This document shows, in pieces, positions 16,088 through 26,168 of a stretch of 33,937 bases of DNA. A model generated the notes under the pieces. The model did not search any database. It saw nothing but the letters and a program-made list of their open reading frames with translations, and was not told the origin of the DNA. The position numbers were made by a program, and so were the translations under genes. The first letter of the stretch is position 1. Each line of letters begins with the position of its first letter. Source of the stretch: Curtobacterium luteum (GTDB taxonomy: Bacteria; Actinomycetota; Actinomycetes; Actinomycetales; Microbacteriaceae); NCBI RefSeq assembly GCF_001475545.1, contig NZ_LDQC01000054.1:1-33937 (forward strand), given 5' to 3'.

Positions 16088-17427
16088 CGTGCCCGCTCCG
16101 GGTCGTCCTCGGCCGGGCGCGTGGGCACCACGCCGAGGTCCGCCGGCTCAGCCACGGGGACCGTCATCATGATGCTCGTCCCTGCTCCCGGCGAGGACCA
16201 CACCTGCACGGAGCCGCCGACCCGCTCGATGCGCTGCCGGACCGAGCCGCGGAGCCCCATCCGGTCCGAGCCCGTCGCCGACTCGTCGAAGCCGCGGCCG
16301 TCGTCCACGACCATCACTGTGGTCGAGGCGCCGTCGTCGAACACGCTGACCTCGGCGGCGTCCACACCGGCGTGCTTCCGCACGTTCGCGAGGCACTGCC
16401 CCACCGCTCGCACGAGGGCGTCGAGGGTGCGGTCGTCGAGGCGTTCCAGCGAGGTCTGCTCGCCCGTCATCGCGATCGCGAGGCCGCGGTCGCGCTCGTC
16501 CTCCAGCAGCTGCTCGAACACACGCACCGGGGCACCGGGAGCGTCGGCCGCCGCCCCCTCGTCGAGGCCCGGCGTGGCGAGCCACTCCCGCCCGGTGAGC
16601 ACCGCGATGTCCGTGTCCACCGTCCGGGCGAGCTGCCGGTCCATCGGGCCGTCCGGGGCGATCGCGATGGCGCCCAGGTGGTTCAGGACGGTGTCGTGCA
16701 GGATCGCCGCCGCCTCGGCCTCGACGCCGGCACGGTACGCGGAGACGTGCTCCTCACGCGCGGACCGCAGGAGTTCGGGCTGGACGCGGGTGGACCGTGC
16801 GGTGGCGCGGCTGGTGAACAGCACGAGTGCGACCACGAACGCGAGCGTCACCCACGCGAGGACGAGCGGGTGCGGGGTGCCGCCGGTCTGCACGAGCGCG
16901 ACGAGGGCGGCGCCGCGTCCGACGAGGAAGCCGCCGACCGACCAGAGCACGACCCGTCCGGGCACCGCCCCGGCCCCGCCCACGAGGACGAGCGGGATCA
17001 CCGCGAGGGACAGCAGGTAGGACGCCACCCAGGGCACCTCGACCTCGCGTTGCACGACCGTCGCGAACCACCAGACGCACACGCCGCCGACGACGAGGAA
17101 CGCCACGGCCGAGCGCCACGTGCCGAACTGCACGTGGACGCCGATCATCCCGAGCATCGGCACGAGCGCGAGCACGCCTCCGGTCACGCGTGCCCCCGGG
17201 TCGCTCGCACCGAGCAGCAGGAGCGCGATCGCCGCCGCGGCGATCGACCCCACGGCGGCCGCGTGGAAGGCGCGCACGGTCGACCAGGCATTCACGCGCG
17301 GCGCGAGGTGCGTGGGGATGCCGAGCACGGGTGGGTCGTCCTTCCGGGTAGGTCTCGCCGCCGTCCGTGTACCCCGAAACGAGGCGTGGACAGCGACCCG
17401 CCCGATGATACCGGCCCGCTCCGACAT
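16084..17427 (-). CDS. sensor histidine kinase (HisKA_3/HATPase, NarL-type)
   Basis: 447-residue membrane kinase. The N-terminal half has about six hydrophobic helices (about 52-205). A dimerisation/phospho-acceptor helix has AAAILHDTVLNHLGAIA with His244 (HisKA_3 pattern H-D), and the HATPase domain has N box CLANVRKHAG (Asn348), G1 VVDDGRGFD (373-381) and G2 MGLRGSVRQRIERVGGSVQV (390-409), ending GAGTSIMMTVPV. It should autophosphorylate His244 and pass phosphate to Asp76 of the LuxR-type regulator encoded two genes on. No extracellular sensor domain is visible, so it probably senses within the membrane or through the paralogous neighbour. The ATG at 17427 has GGGGGA 6 nt upstream. It is the first gene of a four-gene overlapping operon. 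Confidence 0.93.
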   Translation of the reverse strand: MSERAGIIGRVAVHASFRGTRTAARPTRKDDPPVLGIPTHLAPRVNAWSTVRAFHAAAVGSIAAAAIALLLLGASDPGARVTGGVLALVPMLGMIGVHVQFGTWRSAVAFLVVGGVCVWWFATVVQREVEVPWVASYLLSLAVIPLVLVGGAGAVPGRVVLWSVGGFLVGRGAALVALVQTGGTPHPLVLAWVTLAFVVALVLFTSRATARSTRVQPELLRSAREEHVSAYRAGVEAEAAAILHDTVLNHLGAIAIAPDGPMDRQLARTVDTDIAVLTGREWLATPGLDEGAAADAPGAPVRVFEQLLEDERDRGLAIAMTGEQTSLERLDDRTLDALVRAVGQCLANVRKHAGVDAAEVSVFDDGASTTVMVVDDGRGFDESATGSDRMGLRGSVRQRIERVGGSVQVWSSPGAGTSIMMTVPVAEPADLGVVPTRPAEDDPERAR

Positions 17428-17455
17428 CGGGTGTCCCCCGAACGCGGAGCGGATG

Positions 17456-18538
17456 TCAGAACAGCGTCGGCGATGTCCCGGCCACGGTACGCCGCTCGGC
17501 GAAGTCCGGTGCCGCCCGCTTGAGCGGCGTCACCCGCTTGCGGTCGACGCTGTGCCCCATCGACCCGGTGGTCGGGTCGACCGCGCCGAGACCCACGCCG
17601 TGCGCGCGCAGGATCGGCCGGATCCGCTCCCCCAGCCAGCGTCGGTAGTCCTTCGGCGCGTAGGTGTTGTCGAGGTACATCGACCGGTAGCGCTCGACGA
17701 GGTCAGGACGGTGCTGCCGCAGCCAGGCGGCCCACCACGGCTTGACCCCGGGCCGGAGGTGCAACGCCGAGTACATGATGCTCGTCGCTCCGGCCGCGAC
17801 GGCACGACCGACAGCGTCGTCGAGGTGGGCTTTCGTGTCCGTGATGTACGGCAGGACGGGCATGAGGAACACGGCGCAGTCGAGTCCGGCGTCCCGGATC
17901 GCTCGGACCGTGGCCAGGCGCGCCGCCGTGGTCGGCGTCCCCGACTCGACCGACTGCTGGAGGTCGTCGTCGTACACCGCGATCGACATCGCCAGGTCGA
18001 CGGGCACCCGCTCGGCCGCGGCGGCGAGGAGCGGCAGGTCACGGCGCAGCAGCGTCCCCTTCGTCAGGATGCTGAACGGGGTGCCGGCGTCGGCCAGCGC
18101 CTCGATCACACCGGGCATCAGGCGGTAGCGACCCTCAGCACGCTGGTACGGGTCGGTGTTGGTGCCGAGGGCGACCGGGTGCCCTTCCCACGTGGGCTTG
18201 GCGAGCTCGCGCCGCAGGACCTCCGCCACGTTGGTCTTCACCACGATCTGCTGGTCGAAGTCCGCGCCGCCGTCGAACTCCAGGTAGGTGTGCGTCGGGC
18301 GCGCGAAGCAGTACACGCACGCGTGACTGCACCCGCGGTACGGGTTGATCGTCCACCCGTACGTCCCGTCGCCGTCGGCACTCGGCACGCGGTTCAGGGC
18401 GCTCTTCGCCAGGACCTCGTGGAACGTGACCCCGGCGAACTCCGGCGTCGTCACGCTCCGGACGAACCCGCTGTTCGACTCCATGCCCGGGAGTGCGTCG
18501 TCCTGCGACGCGTCGATCGCCTGTCCGCTCCACCGCAT
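17456..18538 (-). CDS. Rv2578c-family radical SAM protein
   Basis: 360-residue radical SAM enzyme. The CSHACVYCFAR motif (70-80) binds the 4Fe-4S cluster and is followed by PTHTYLEFDGGADFDQQIVV, ALGTNTDPYQRAEGRYRLMPG and FSILTKGTLLRRDLPLL, which together match Mycobacterium tuberculosis Rv2578c and relatives sometimes annotated as spore-photoproduct-lyase-like. The substrate is not established. ATG 18538 (MRWSGQAI) fits the family N-terminus better than the in-frame GTG at 18556, which lies inside the LexA-like box. The promoter-to-ATG geometry predicts a leaderless mRNA. The SOS-type operator suggests induction by DNA damage, consistent with a repair-related role. That role is an inference. 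Confidence 0.93.
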   Translation of the reverse strand: MRWSGQAIDASQDDALPGMESNSGFVRSVTTPEFAGVTFHEVLAKSALNRVPSADGDGTYGWTINPYRGCSHACVYCFARPTHTYLEFDGGADFDQQIVVKTNVAEVLRRELAKPTWEGHPVALGTNTDPYQRAEGRYRLMPGVIEALADAGTPFSILTKGTLLRRDLPLLAAAAERVPVDLAMSIAVYDDDLQQSVESGTPTTAARLATVRAIRDAGLDCAVFLMPVLPYITDTKAHLDDAVGRAVAAGATSIMYSALHLRPGVKPWWAAWLRQHRPDLVERYRSMYLDNTYAPKDYRRWLGERIRPILRAHGVGLGAVDPTTGSMGHSVDRKRVTPLKRAAPDFAERRTVAGTSPTLF

Positions 18539-18544
18539 GCCGCC

Positions 18545-18573
18545 ATTCGAACACACGTTCGAACCGTGCGCAA
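18545..18573 (-). promoter_or_regulatory. promoter with embedded LexA (SOS) box
   Basis: TTCGAACACACGTTCGAA at 18546-18563 matches the actinobacterial LexA site TCGAAC-N4-GTTCGA perfectly, with 7-bp complementary outer arms around the variable centre. On the minus strand TTGCGC (18573-18568), a 17-nt spacer and TCGAAT (18550-18545) form a promoter whose start would fall on the ATG at 18538. The operator therefore covers the spacer and -10, a classic repressor position. Confidence 0.8.
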
Positions 18574-18587
18574 GCCGCGGCGCCTGC

Positions 18588-20075
18588 TCAGTGGTGCAGG
18601 CCGAGCACCCTCGCGGTGCGCTCGAGCGTCTCGTCCGCGAGCTGCGGGTCGTCCCCGAGGTCCTTCCCGTAGGTCGGGACCATCTGCTGGACGACAGGCT
18701 GCCAGCCGGCCCAACGGTCCGGGAAGCAGCGCTCGAGGAGCTTGAGCATGATCGGCACGGCCGTGGACGCTCCGGGGCTCGCGCCGAGGAGTCCGGCGAT
18801 CGAGCCGTCGGCCGCGGTGATGACCTCGGTGCCGAACTGCAGCACGCCGCCTTTCTCCTCGTCGGGCTTGATGACCTGGACGCGCTGTCCAGCCGTGATG
18901 CGGTGCCAGTTCTCCGGCTGCGCGGTCGGCATGAAGTCGCGGAGGGCGTCGAACTTCGTCTGCTTCGAGGCGAGCAGCTGGCCGACGAGGTACCGGACGA
19001 GGTCGAAGTTCGAGAACGCCACGCTCAGCATCGGGCGGAGGTTGTGCGGCCGGATGCTCTTGAACAGGTCCAGCACGGACCCCTGCTTGAGGAACTTCGG
19101 GCTGAACCCGGCGTACGGGCCGAACATGAGCGATGCGCTGCCGTCGACGATGCGGGTGTCGAGGTGCGGCACCGACATCGGGGGCGCTCCCACGCTCGCC
19201 TTGCCGTAGACCTTCGCAGAGTGCTTCTGCACGACCTCGGGGTCGTCCGTGCGGAGGAACTCCCCCGACACCGGGAACCCGCCGTAGCCGCGGATCTCCG
19301 GGATGCCCGACTTCTGCAGCAGGTGGAGTGCCCCGCCACCGGCGCCGACGAACACGAACTTCGCCGCGATGCGCTGCGTCGAGCGACCGATCTCGTTCCG
19401 GACGTCGAGCACCCACCCCTCGCTGATCTTCGAGCGCGTGACCTTCGTCACCTGGTGCGACGACTCGAACTCGACGCCGTCGATCTCGAGCTGGTCGAAG
19501 AGCTGACGCGTGAGCGAGCCGAAGTCGACGTCCGAACCCGCAGCGGAGTAGGTGGCCGCGATCGGCTGGTCCTTCTTCCGACCGGGGATCAGCGCCGGCG
19601 CCCACTGCCGGATCTGCTGCGGGTCGTCCGAGTACTCGATCCCGGCGAACAGCGGGTGGTCCTTCAGGGCGTCGTACCGCTTGCGCATGTACTCGACGTT
19701 CTCGGCCCCCCACACGAAGGAGATGTGCGGCGTCGGGTTGATGAAGTTCGACGGCTCCGGGAGCGCACCCTGCTCGACGAGGAACGACCAGAACTGCCGC
19801 GAGACCTGGAACTGCTCGTTGACACCGACGGCCTTGCTGATGTCGACGCGTCCGTCGGCGAGCTCGGGCGTGTAGTTCAGCTCGCAGAGGGCGGAGTGCC
19901 CGGTCCCGGCGTTGTTCCACGGGTTCGAGGACTCCTGGGCGACGCTGCCCAGACGCTCGTAGACGCGGATCTTCCAGCTCGGCTCCAGCCGGTGGATGAT
20001 GGCGCCGAGCGTGGCGCTCATGATGCCACCCCCGACCAGGACGACGTCGATCGGATCCACCTGCTTCACTGCCAC
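18588..20075 (-). CDS. mqo: malate:quinone oxidoreductase
   Basis: 495-residue FAD-dependent peripheral membrane enzyme that oxidises L-malate to oxaloacetate and reduces the quinone pool, linking the TCA cycle to respiration. Visible hallmarks: N-terminal dinucleotide-binding GGGIMSATLG (15-24), the family motif NAGTGHSALCELNYTP (about 55-70), INPTPHISFVWG, VFVGAGGGALHLLQKSGIPE, GYGGFPVSGEFLR, and C-terminal GASPGASTAVPIMLKLLERC. Length matches the family (about 490-500). I take the GTG at 20075 because TAGGAT lies 6 nt upstream, implying a leaderless transcript. A second in-frame GTG two codons later is possible. It is expressed alone. Confidence 0.97.
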   Translation of the reverse strand: MAVKQVDPIDVVLVGGGIMSATLGAIIHRLEPSWKIRVYERLGSVAQESSNPWNNAGTGHSALCELNYTPELADGRVDISKAVGVNEQFQVSRQFWSFLVEQGALPEPSNFINPTPHISFVWGAENVEYMRKRYDALKDHPLFAGIEYSDDPQQIRQWAPALIPGRKKDQPIAATYSAAGSDVDFGSLTRQLFDQLEIDGVEFESSHQVTKVTRSKISEGWVLDVRNEIGRSTQRIAAKFVFVGAGGGALHLLQKSGIPEIRGYGGFPVSGEFLRTDDPEVVQKHSAKVYGKASVGAPPMSVPHLDTRIVDGSASLMFGPYAGFSPKFLKQGSVLDLFKSIRPHNLRPMLSVAFSNFDLVRYLVGQLLASKQTKFDALRDFMPTAQPENWHRITAGQRVQVIKPDEEKGGVLQFGTEVITAADGSIAGLLGASPGASTAVPIMLKLLERCFPDRWAGWQPVVQQMVPTYGKDLGDDPQLADETLERTARVLGLHH

Positions 20076-20081
20076 CCGTCG

Positions 20082-20087
20082 ATCCTA
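20082..20087 (-). promoter_or_regulatory. -10 element (TAGGAT) of leaderless mqo
   Basis: TAGGAT on the minus strand ends 6 nt before the GTG at 20075, so transcription should start on or next to the start codon. No ribosome site is present. No good -35 is visible at the expected distance. Confidence 0.5.
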
Positions 20088-20119
20088 CCGTCGCGCGGTG
20101 GGAGCGGGGTGACGACGGC

Positions 20120-20165
20120 ACGGCCGGGAGGCACGGTGCGGGCCCGCACCGTGCCTCCCGGCCGT
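20120..20165. terminator. perfect 46-bp palindrome after asd (GGAGGCACGG family)
   Basis: The arms 20120-20142 and 20143-20165 are exact reverse complements with no spacer. In RNA the central bases would form the loop. It begins 29 nt past the asd stop. The core GGAGGCACGG is at 20127-20136 and its complement at 20149-20158. Confidence 0.85.
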
Positions 20166-20193
20166 CCCGTGTCGGCGTCCGGACCGGCCGACG

Positions 20194-22538
<2,345 letters not shown>

Positions 22539-22590
22539 GGGTTGGTACTCCTGGGGACGGGGCGGACGCGCGGAGCGCGCGGTTCCGACA

Positions 22591-22596
22591 ATCGTA
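22591..22596 (-). promoter_or_regulatory. possible -10 element (TACGAT) for lysC-asd
   Basis: TACGAT on the minus strand would start transcription near 22584, leaving a leader of about 46 nt that contains the AGGAG site. The -35 position carries no recognisable TTGACA-like hexamer, so support is weak. Confidence 0.3.
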
Positions 22597-22613
22597 GAGG
22601 GTGTTTCGTGGAT

Positions 22614-22641
22614 GTTGCGTCGAGGCGGCCCCCGACGCAAC
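22614..22641. terminator. hairpin terminator after recR
   Basis: The perfect 9-bp arms GTTGCGTCG (22614-22622) and CGACGCAAC (22633-22641) surround a 10-nt GC-rich loop. It starts 15 nt past the recR stop. It separates the dnaX-recR pair from lysC. Confidence 0.65.
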
Positions 22642-22656
22642 GATCCTGCGTGGGGG

Positions 22657-23256
22657 TCAGCCGCCGACGAGCCGTCGGCCCTCGAACGCCCGGCCGAGGG
22701 TGACCTCGTCGGCGTACTCGAGGTCGCCGCCGACGGGCAGCCCGGACGCCAGGCGGGTGGTCCGGATGCCCATCGGCACGAGGAGTCGACTGAGGTACGT
22801 CGCGGTGGCCTCTCCCTCGAGGTTGGGGTCGGTGGCGATGATGACCTCGTCGACGGTGCCGTCGGCCAGGCGGGTCATCAGCTGCTGGATCCGGAGGTCG
22901 TCCGGCCCGACGCCGTCGATCGGGCTGATGGCGCCGCCGAGCACGTGGTACAGCCCGCGGAACTCCCGCGTCCGTTCGATGGCCGCGACGTCCTTCGCTT
23001 CCTCCACGACGCAGATCACGCTCGGGGAACGGCGCGGGTCACGACAGATGCTGCACTGCACGTTCTCGGTGACGTTGCCGCAGACCTCGCAGAACCGGAC
23101 CTTCTCCTTGACCTCGGCGAGGAGCTCGGAGAGCCGCGTCGGGTCGAACGACTCGGTCTGGAGGATGTGGAACGCGATGCGCTGCGCCGACTTCGGTCCG
23201 ATGCCGGGCAGACGGCCGAACTCGTCGATGAGGTCCTGGACGATGCCGTCGTACAT
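22657..23256 (-). CDS. recR: recombination mediator RecR
   Basis: 199-residue RecR, which with RecO and RecF loads RecA at gaps. Domains in order: helix-hairpin-helix with [19 protein letters not shown] (14-32), a C4 zinc finger from CEVC (56-59) and CSIC (68-71), Toprim with [12 protein letters not shown] (83-94) and [15 protein letters not shown] (141-155), and a C-terminal Walker-like tail [20 protein letters not shown]. The length is standard. The ATG shares one base with the dnaX stop (TGATG), the widespread dnaX-recR coupling. No ybaB-like gene lies between them. Confidence 0.97.
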   Translation of the reverse strand: MYDGIVQDLIDEFGRLPGIGPKSAQRIAFHILQTESFDPTRLSELLAEVKEKVRFCEVCGNVTENVQCSICRDPRRSPSVICVVEEAKDVAAIERTREFRGLYHVLGGAISPIDGVGPDDLRIQQLMTRLADGTVDEVIIATDPNLEGEATATYLSRLLVPMGIRTTRLASGLPVGGDLEYADEVTLGRAFEGRRLVGG

Positions 23257-26036
23257 CAGCCACCGTCCTCGTGGAGGGCGGTCTCCTCGATGAACTGCGC
23301 ACCGAGGATCTCGCGGACGACGGCCTCACCGTAGCGACCGGCGACGGCGGTGCGACGGACCTGGGGCGCGGGCGCGGCGGCCGGACGGGCAGCCTGCCGC
23401 GGCGCCTGCTGCTGCGGGGCTGCGGCGCGCTGAGCGGGTCCACCACTCGGGGCGCCGTACCCCGGGTCCGGGAAGGGCGCACCGTCGTCGTACGGTTCGT
23501 CGTCGAGCGGGTAGTCGTCCACCGGGACGTCGGTCGACGGCGAGACCACCGAGGTCATCGCGGGGCCCGCTGTGGGAGTGCCAGCAGCAGTTGCCGTGAC
23601 CTGGTCGGAGCTCGTGGCGGACTCGCCGGTCGCGGTGGACTCGGCAGCCGAGGCAGGCGCCTGCGCGGCCCGGGGTGCCGGTGCCGAGAAGGACGACGCC
23701 GGGCGGAGCTGCGCGGCGAGCGCCGCGTCGGCCGCGGGGTCCGGGCGCTGTGGTTCTGCCGGCGCCACGGGCTCGTTCGGGTCGGTCTGTCCGAACGGGG
23801 CGCCCCAGGTCGGTTGGACCGACTCGGGGACCGCGCCCGCGGACGGATCCGAGGTCGGGATCGCGGCGACCGCCCACTCCGTGACGGGTGCGCTCGGCTC
23901 GGCGGGCTGCTGCGCCGGTGTGGGCTGCCGATCCTGCTGGCGCGGCTCCTGCTGGCGCGGCTCCTGCTGGCGCGGCTCCTGCCGGCGCGACTCTTGCTGC
24001 TGCGGCTCCTGCTGCTGCGCTGGGCGTTCCTGCCGCTGGGGCTCCGGTGCCGGACGCTGCTGCTGCCCGGGTGCCTGCTGCTGCCCGGGCGCCTGCTGCT
24101 GATTGGGCGCCTGCTGCTGCGGCTGCTCCGCAGTCGGGTGCTGCTGCGCCCCAGCTGCCGCCGGTCCCCGTGCGACGAACTTCACGCGGATCCCGAGCAC
24201 GTCCACGATCGCCGCACGGAGCAGCTCGCTCACGCTGGCCGAGGGGTCGGACATCTCCTTGAAGGAAGCGACGTCCTGCTGGCTCGGGAACGTCAGGGTC
24301 AGGACGTCGTCCCGCAGCGCCGTCACCTGCGCAGTCACCACGACGGACCATGCCGAACGCTTGGCACGCTGCACGTGCTCGACGACCTGCGGCCATGCGT
24401 CCCGCATCTGCTGGAAGCCGACGACCCCGACCGGTTGCACCGCCGGCTCGTCACCGACGGCCGTCCCCTGGCCGGTGGACGAGGAGCTCACGGGTGCCGA
24501 GGAACCACTCGACGGCGATCCGCCCGCGGACGACGGTTGCGGGTCCGGCGTTGCGCTCGGCACCGCTGCGGCCCACGACGCGGCGGCGTCACGCGCCGCA
24601 GCGCCCGGCGCGGTCGCTGTCTCCTGCCCCGGAGCAGCGACGGACGACGCGGGGGCGCCGGCGGAGCGCGGTGGCTGCGCCGGCGCGGAGGCGGTCGATG
24701 CGGGAGCGGCCGGAGCGGTCGCGGCCGGAGCGGTCGCGGCGCCGGGCGCGGTCTGCCGCGCGGAGGACGACGTCGGTGCCGGGGACGGCGTCGGAGCAGC
24801 GGGGGCCTGACCGCGGCTCGACTCGGCACCGCCGGCAGCGCGAACCGGCTCGGCCTGGTGCCCACCGGCGTCACCGACACCGATGCGTCGCTCGAGCCGC
24901 TCGACCCGCGCGAGGGCACCACGTTGGGTGTCGTCGCTCTCCGGCACCAGGATGCGCGCCGTCATCAGCTCAAGGTGCAGGCGGGGCGAGGTGGCACCGG
25001 TCATCTCCGTGAGCGCCCGGTTCGCGATGTCGGCCGCACGGGAGAGCCCGGTGGCGCCGAACACACCGGCCTGCCTGGTCATCGTGTCGAGCTCTTCCGG
25101 CGACACCCCACGGAGGACGGCGGCCGCGCTCTCGTTCGTCGCGGCGACGACGATGAGGTCACGGAGGCGCTCGAGCAGGTCCTCGACGAAGCGCCGCGGG
25201 TCCTGCCCGGTCTGCACCACGCGGTCGACCGCCGCGAACGCGGACGCAGGGTCGGCCACGGCGAGCGCGTCCACGACGTCGTCGAGGAGCGCGGCGTCCG
25301 TGTAGCCGAGCAGAGCGACGGCGCGTTCGTAGGCGATCGCACCGTCCTCGCTCCCGGCGATGAGCTGGTCGAGCAGCGACAGGGTGTCACGGACCGATCC
25401 GCCGCCGGCGCGCACGACGAGCGGGAGCACGCCCGCAGCGACCGACACGGACTCCTGCTGGCAGAGCTGCTCGACGTACTCGAGCATCGCGGCGGGCGGT
25501 ACGAGTCGGAACGGGTAGTGGTGGGTCCGCGAGCGGATGGTGCCGATGACCTTCTCGGGCTCGGTGGTCGCGAAGATGAACTTGACGTGCTCCGGCGGCT
25601 CCTCCACGAGTTTGAGCAGGGCGTTGAAGCCCTGCGGCGTGACCATGTGGGCCTCGTCGAGGATGAAGATCTTGTAGCGGTCGCGGGCGGGGGCGAACAC
25701 CGCACGGTCGCGGAGGTCGCGCGCGTCGTCGACGCCGTTGTGGCTCGCCGCGTCGATCTCGATCACGTCGAGCGACCCGCCGCCGCCGCGGGCGAGCTCG
25801 ACGCAGCTCGGGCACACGCCGCAGGGCGTGTCGGTCGGCCCCTCAGCGCAGTTGAGGCAGCGCGCGAGGATGCGCGCGGACGTCGTCTTGCCACAGCCGC
25901 GGGGGCCGCTGAACAGGTAGGCGTGGTTGACCCGGTTCGTCCGCAACGCGGTGCGCAGCGGATCGGTGACCTGGGACTGCCCGATCAGCTCGGCGAAGTT
26001 CTCGGGCCGGTAACGGCGATACAGGGCGGTGACCAC
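23256..26036 (-). CDS. dnaX: DNA polymerase III gamma/tau subunit
   Basis: 926-residue clamp-loader ATPase that opens and loads the beta clamp and organises the replisome. The AAA+ core has Walker [10 protein letters not shown] (44-52), a zinc module with Cys 63, 72, 75 and 78, Walker B FILDEAHM (124-131) and sensor [12 protein letters not shown]. Domain III extends to about residue 360. A long Ala/Pro/Ser/Gln-rich tail of about 500 residues follows, interrupted by a folded block (about 535-630, [22 protein letters not shown]), typical of high-GC actinobacterial tau. A Gln-rich stretch with tandem QQEPR units lies in the tail. I chose GTG 26036 ([14 protein letters not shown]) over the upstream frame (to 26069) because it matches the DnaX N-terminus and has a -10 box 7 nt upstream. 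Confidence 0.96.
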   Translation of the reverse strand: MVTALYRRYRPENFAELIGQSQVTDPLRTALRTNRVNHAYLFSGPRGCGKTTSARILARCLNCAEGPTDTPCGVCPSCVELARGGGGSLDVIEIDAASHNGVDDARDLRDRAVFAPARDRYKIFILDEAHMVTPQGFNALLKLVEEPPEHVKFIFATTEPEKVIGTIRSRTHHYPFRLVPPAAMLEYVEQLCQQESVSVAAGVLPLVVRAGGGSVRDTLSLLDQLIAGSEDGAIAYERAVALLGYTDAALLDDVVDALAVADPASAFAAVDRVVQTGQDPRRFVEDLLERLRDLIVVAATNESAAAVLRGVSPEELDTMTRQAGVFGATGLSRAADIANRALTEMTGATSPRLHLELMTARILVPESDDTQRGALARVERLERRIGVGDAGGHQAEPVRAAGGAESSRGQAPAAPTPSPAPTSSSARQTAPGAATAPAATAPAAPASTASAPAQPPRSAGAPASSVAAPGQETATAPGAAARDAAASWAAAVPSATPDPQPSSAGGSPSSGSSAPVSSSSTGQGTAVGDEPAVQPVGVVGFQQMRDAWPQVVEHVQRAKRSAWSVVVTAQVTALRDDVLTLTFPSQQDVASFKEMSDPSASVSELLRAAIVDVLGIRVKFVARGPAAAGAQQHPTAEQPQQQAPNQQQAPGQQQAPGQQQRPAPEPQRQERPAQQQEPQQQESRRQEPRQQEPRQQEPRQQDRQPTPAQQPAEPSAPVTEWAVAAIPTSDPSAGAVPESVQPTWGAPFGQTDPNEPVAPAEPQRPDPAADAALAAQLRPASSFSAPAPRAAQAPASAAESTATGESATSSDQVTATAAGTPTAGPAMTSVVSPSTDVPVDDYPLDDEPYDDGAPFPDPGYGAPSGGPAQRAAAPQQQAPRQAARPAAAPAPQVRRTAVAGRYGEAVVREILGAQFIEETALHEDGG
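23925..24122. repeat. short tandem repeats in the dnaX tail
   Basis: A 15-bp unit (CTGCTGGCGCGGCTC) is repeated about three times near 23934-23980. Related CTGCTGC-rich units continue to about 24122 and encode QQEPR and QQQAPGQ repeats. The repeats keep the frame, so they are likely polymorphic in length between strains without breaking the gene. Confidence 0.7.
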
Positions 26037-26043
26037 GCGACCA

Positions 26044-26049
26044 AGGGTA
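26044..26049 (-). promoter_or_regulatory. -10 element (TACCCT) of leaderless dnaX
   Basis: TACCCT on the minus strand ends 7 nt before the GTG at 26036, which places the transcription start on the initiation codon. There is no ribosome site in that interval. Confidence 0.45.
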
Positions 26050-26097
26050 GTCGGCACCGCCGACACCACCAGCCGTCTCCACAGGACCCGGCCGACC

Positions 26098-26145
26098 GAC
26101 GGACGGGAGGCACGGTGCGGGCGTGCACCGTGCCTCCAGTCCGTC
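26098..26145. terminator. 21-bp hairpin after the giant adhesin gene (GGAGGCACGG family)
   Basis: The arms 26098-26118 and 26125-26145 pair with one mismatch around a 6-nt loop. It lies 24 nt past the adhesin stop and upstream of dnaX. The core GGAGGCACGG is at 26106-26115 and its complement at 26128-26137. Confidence 0.85.
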
Positions 26146-26168
26146 TCCTGGTCGCGTCGCGACCGGCG

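Noticed and set aside
23934..24122. CRISPR-like short repeats
   Set aside because: The repeats are contiguous, have no unique spacers, and stay in the dnaX reading frame.
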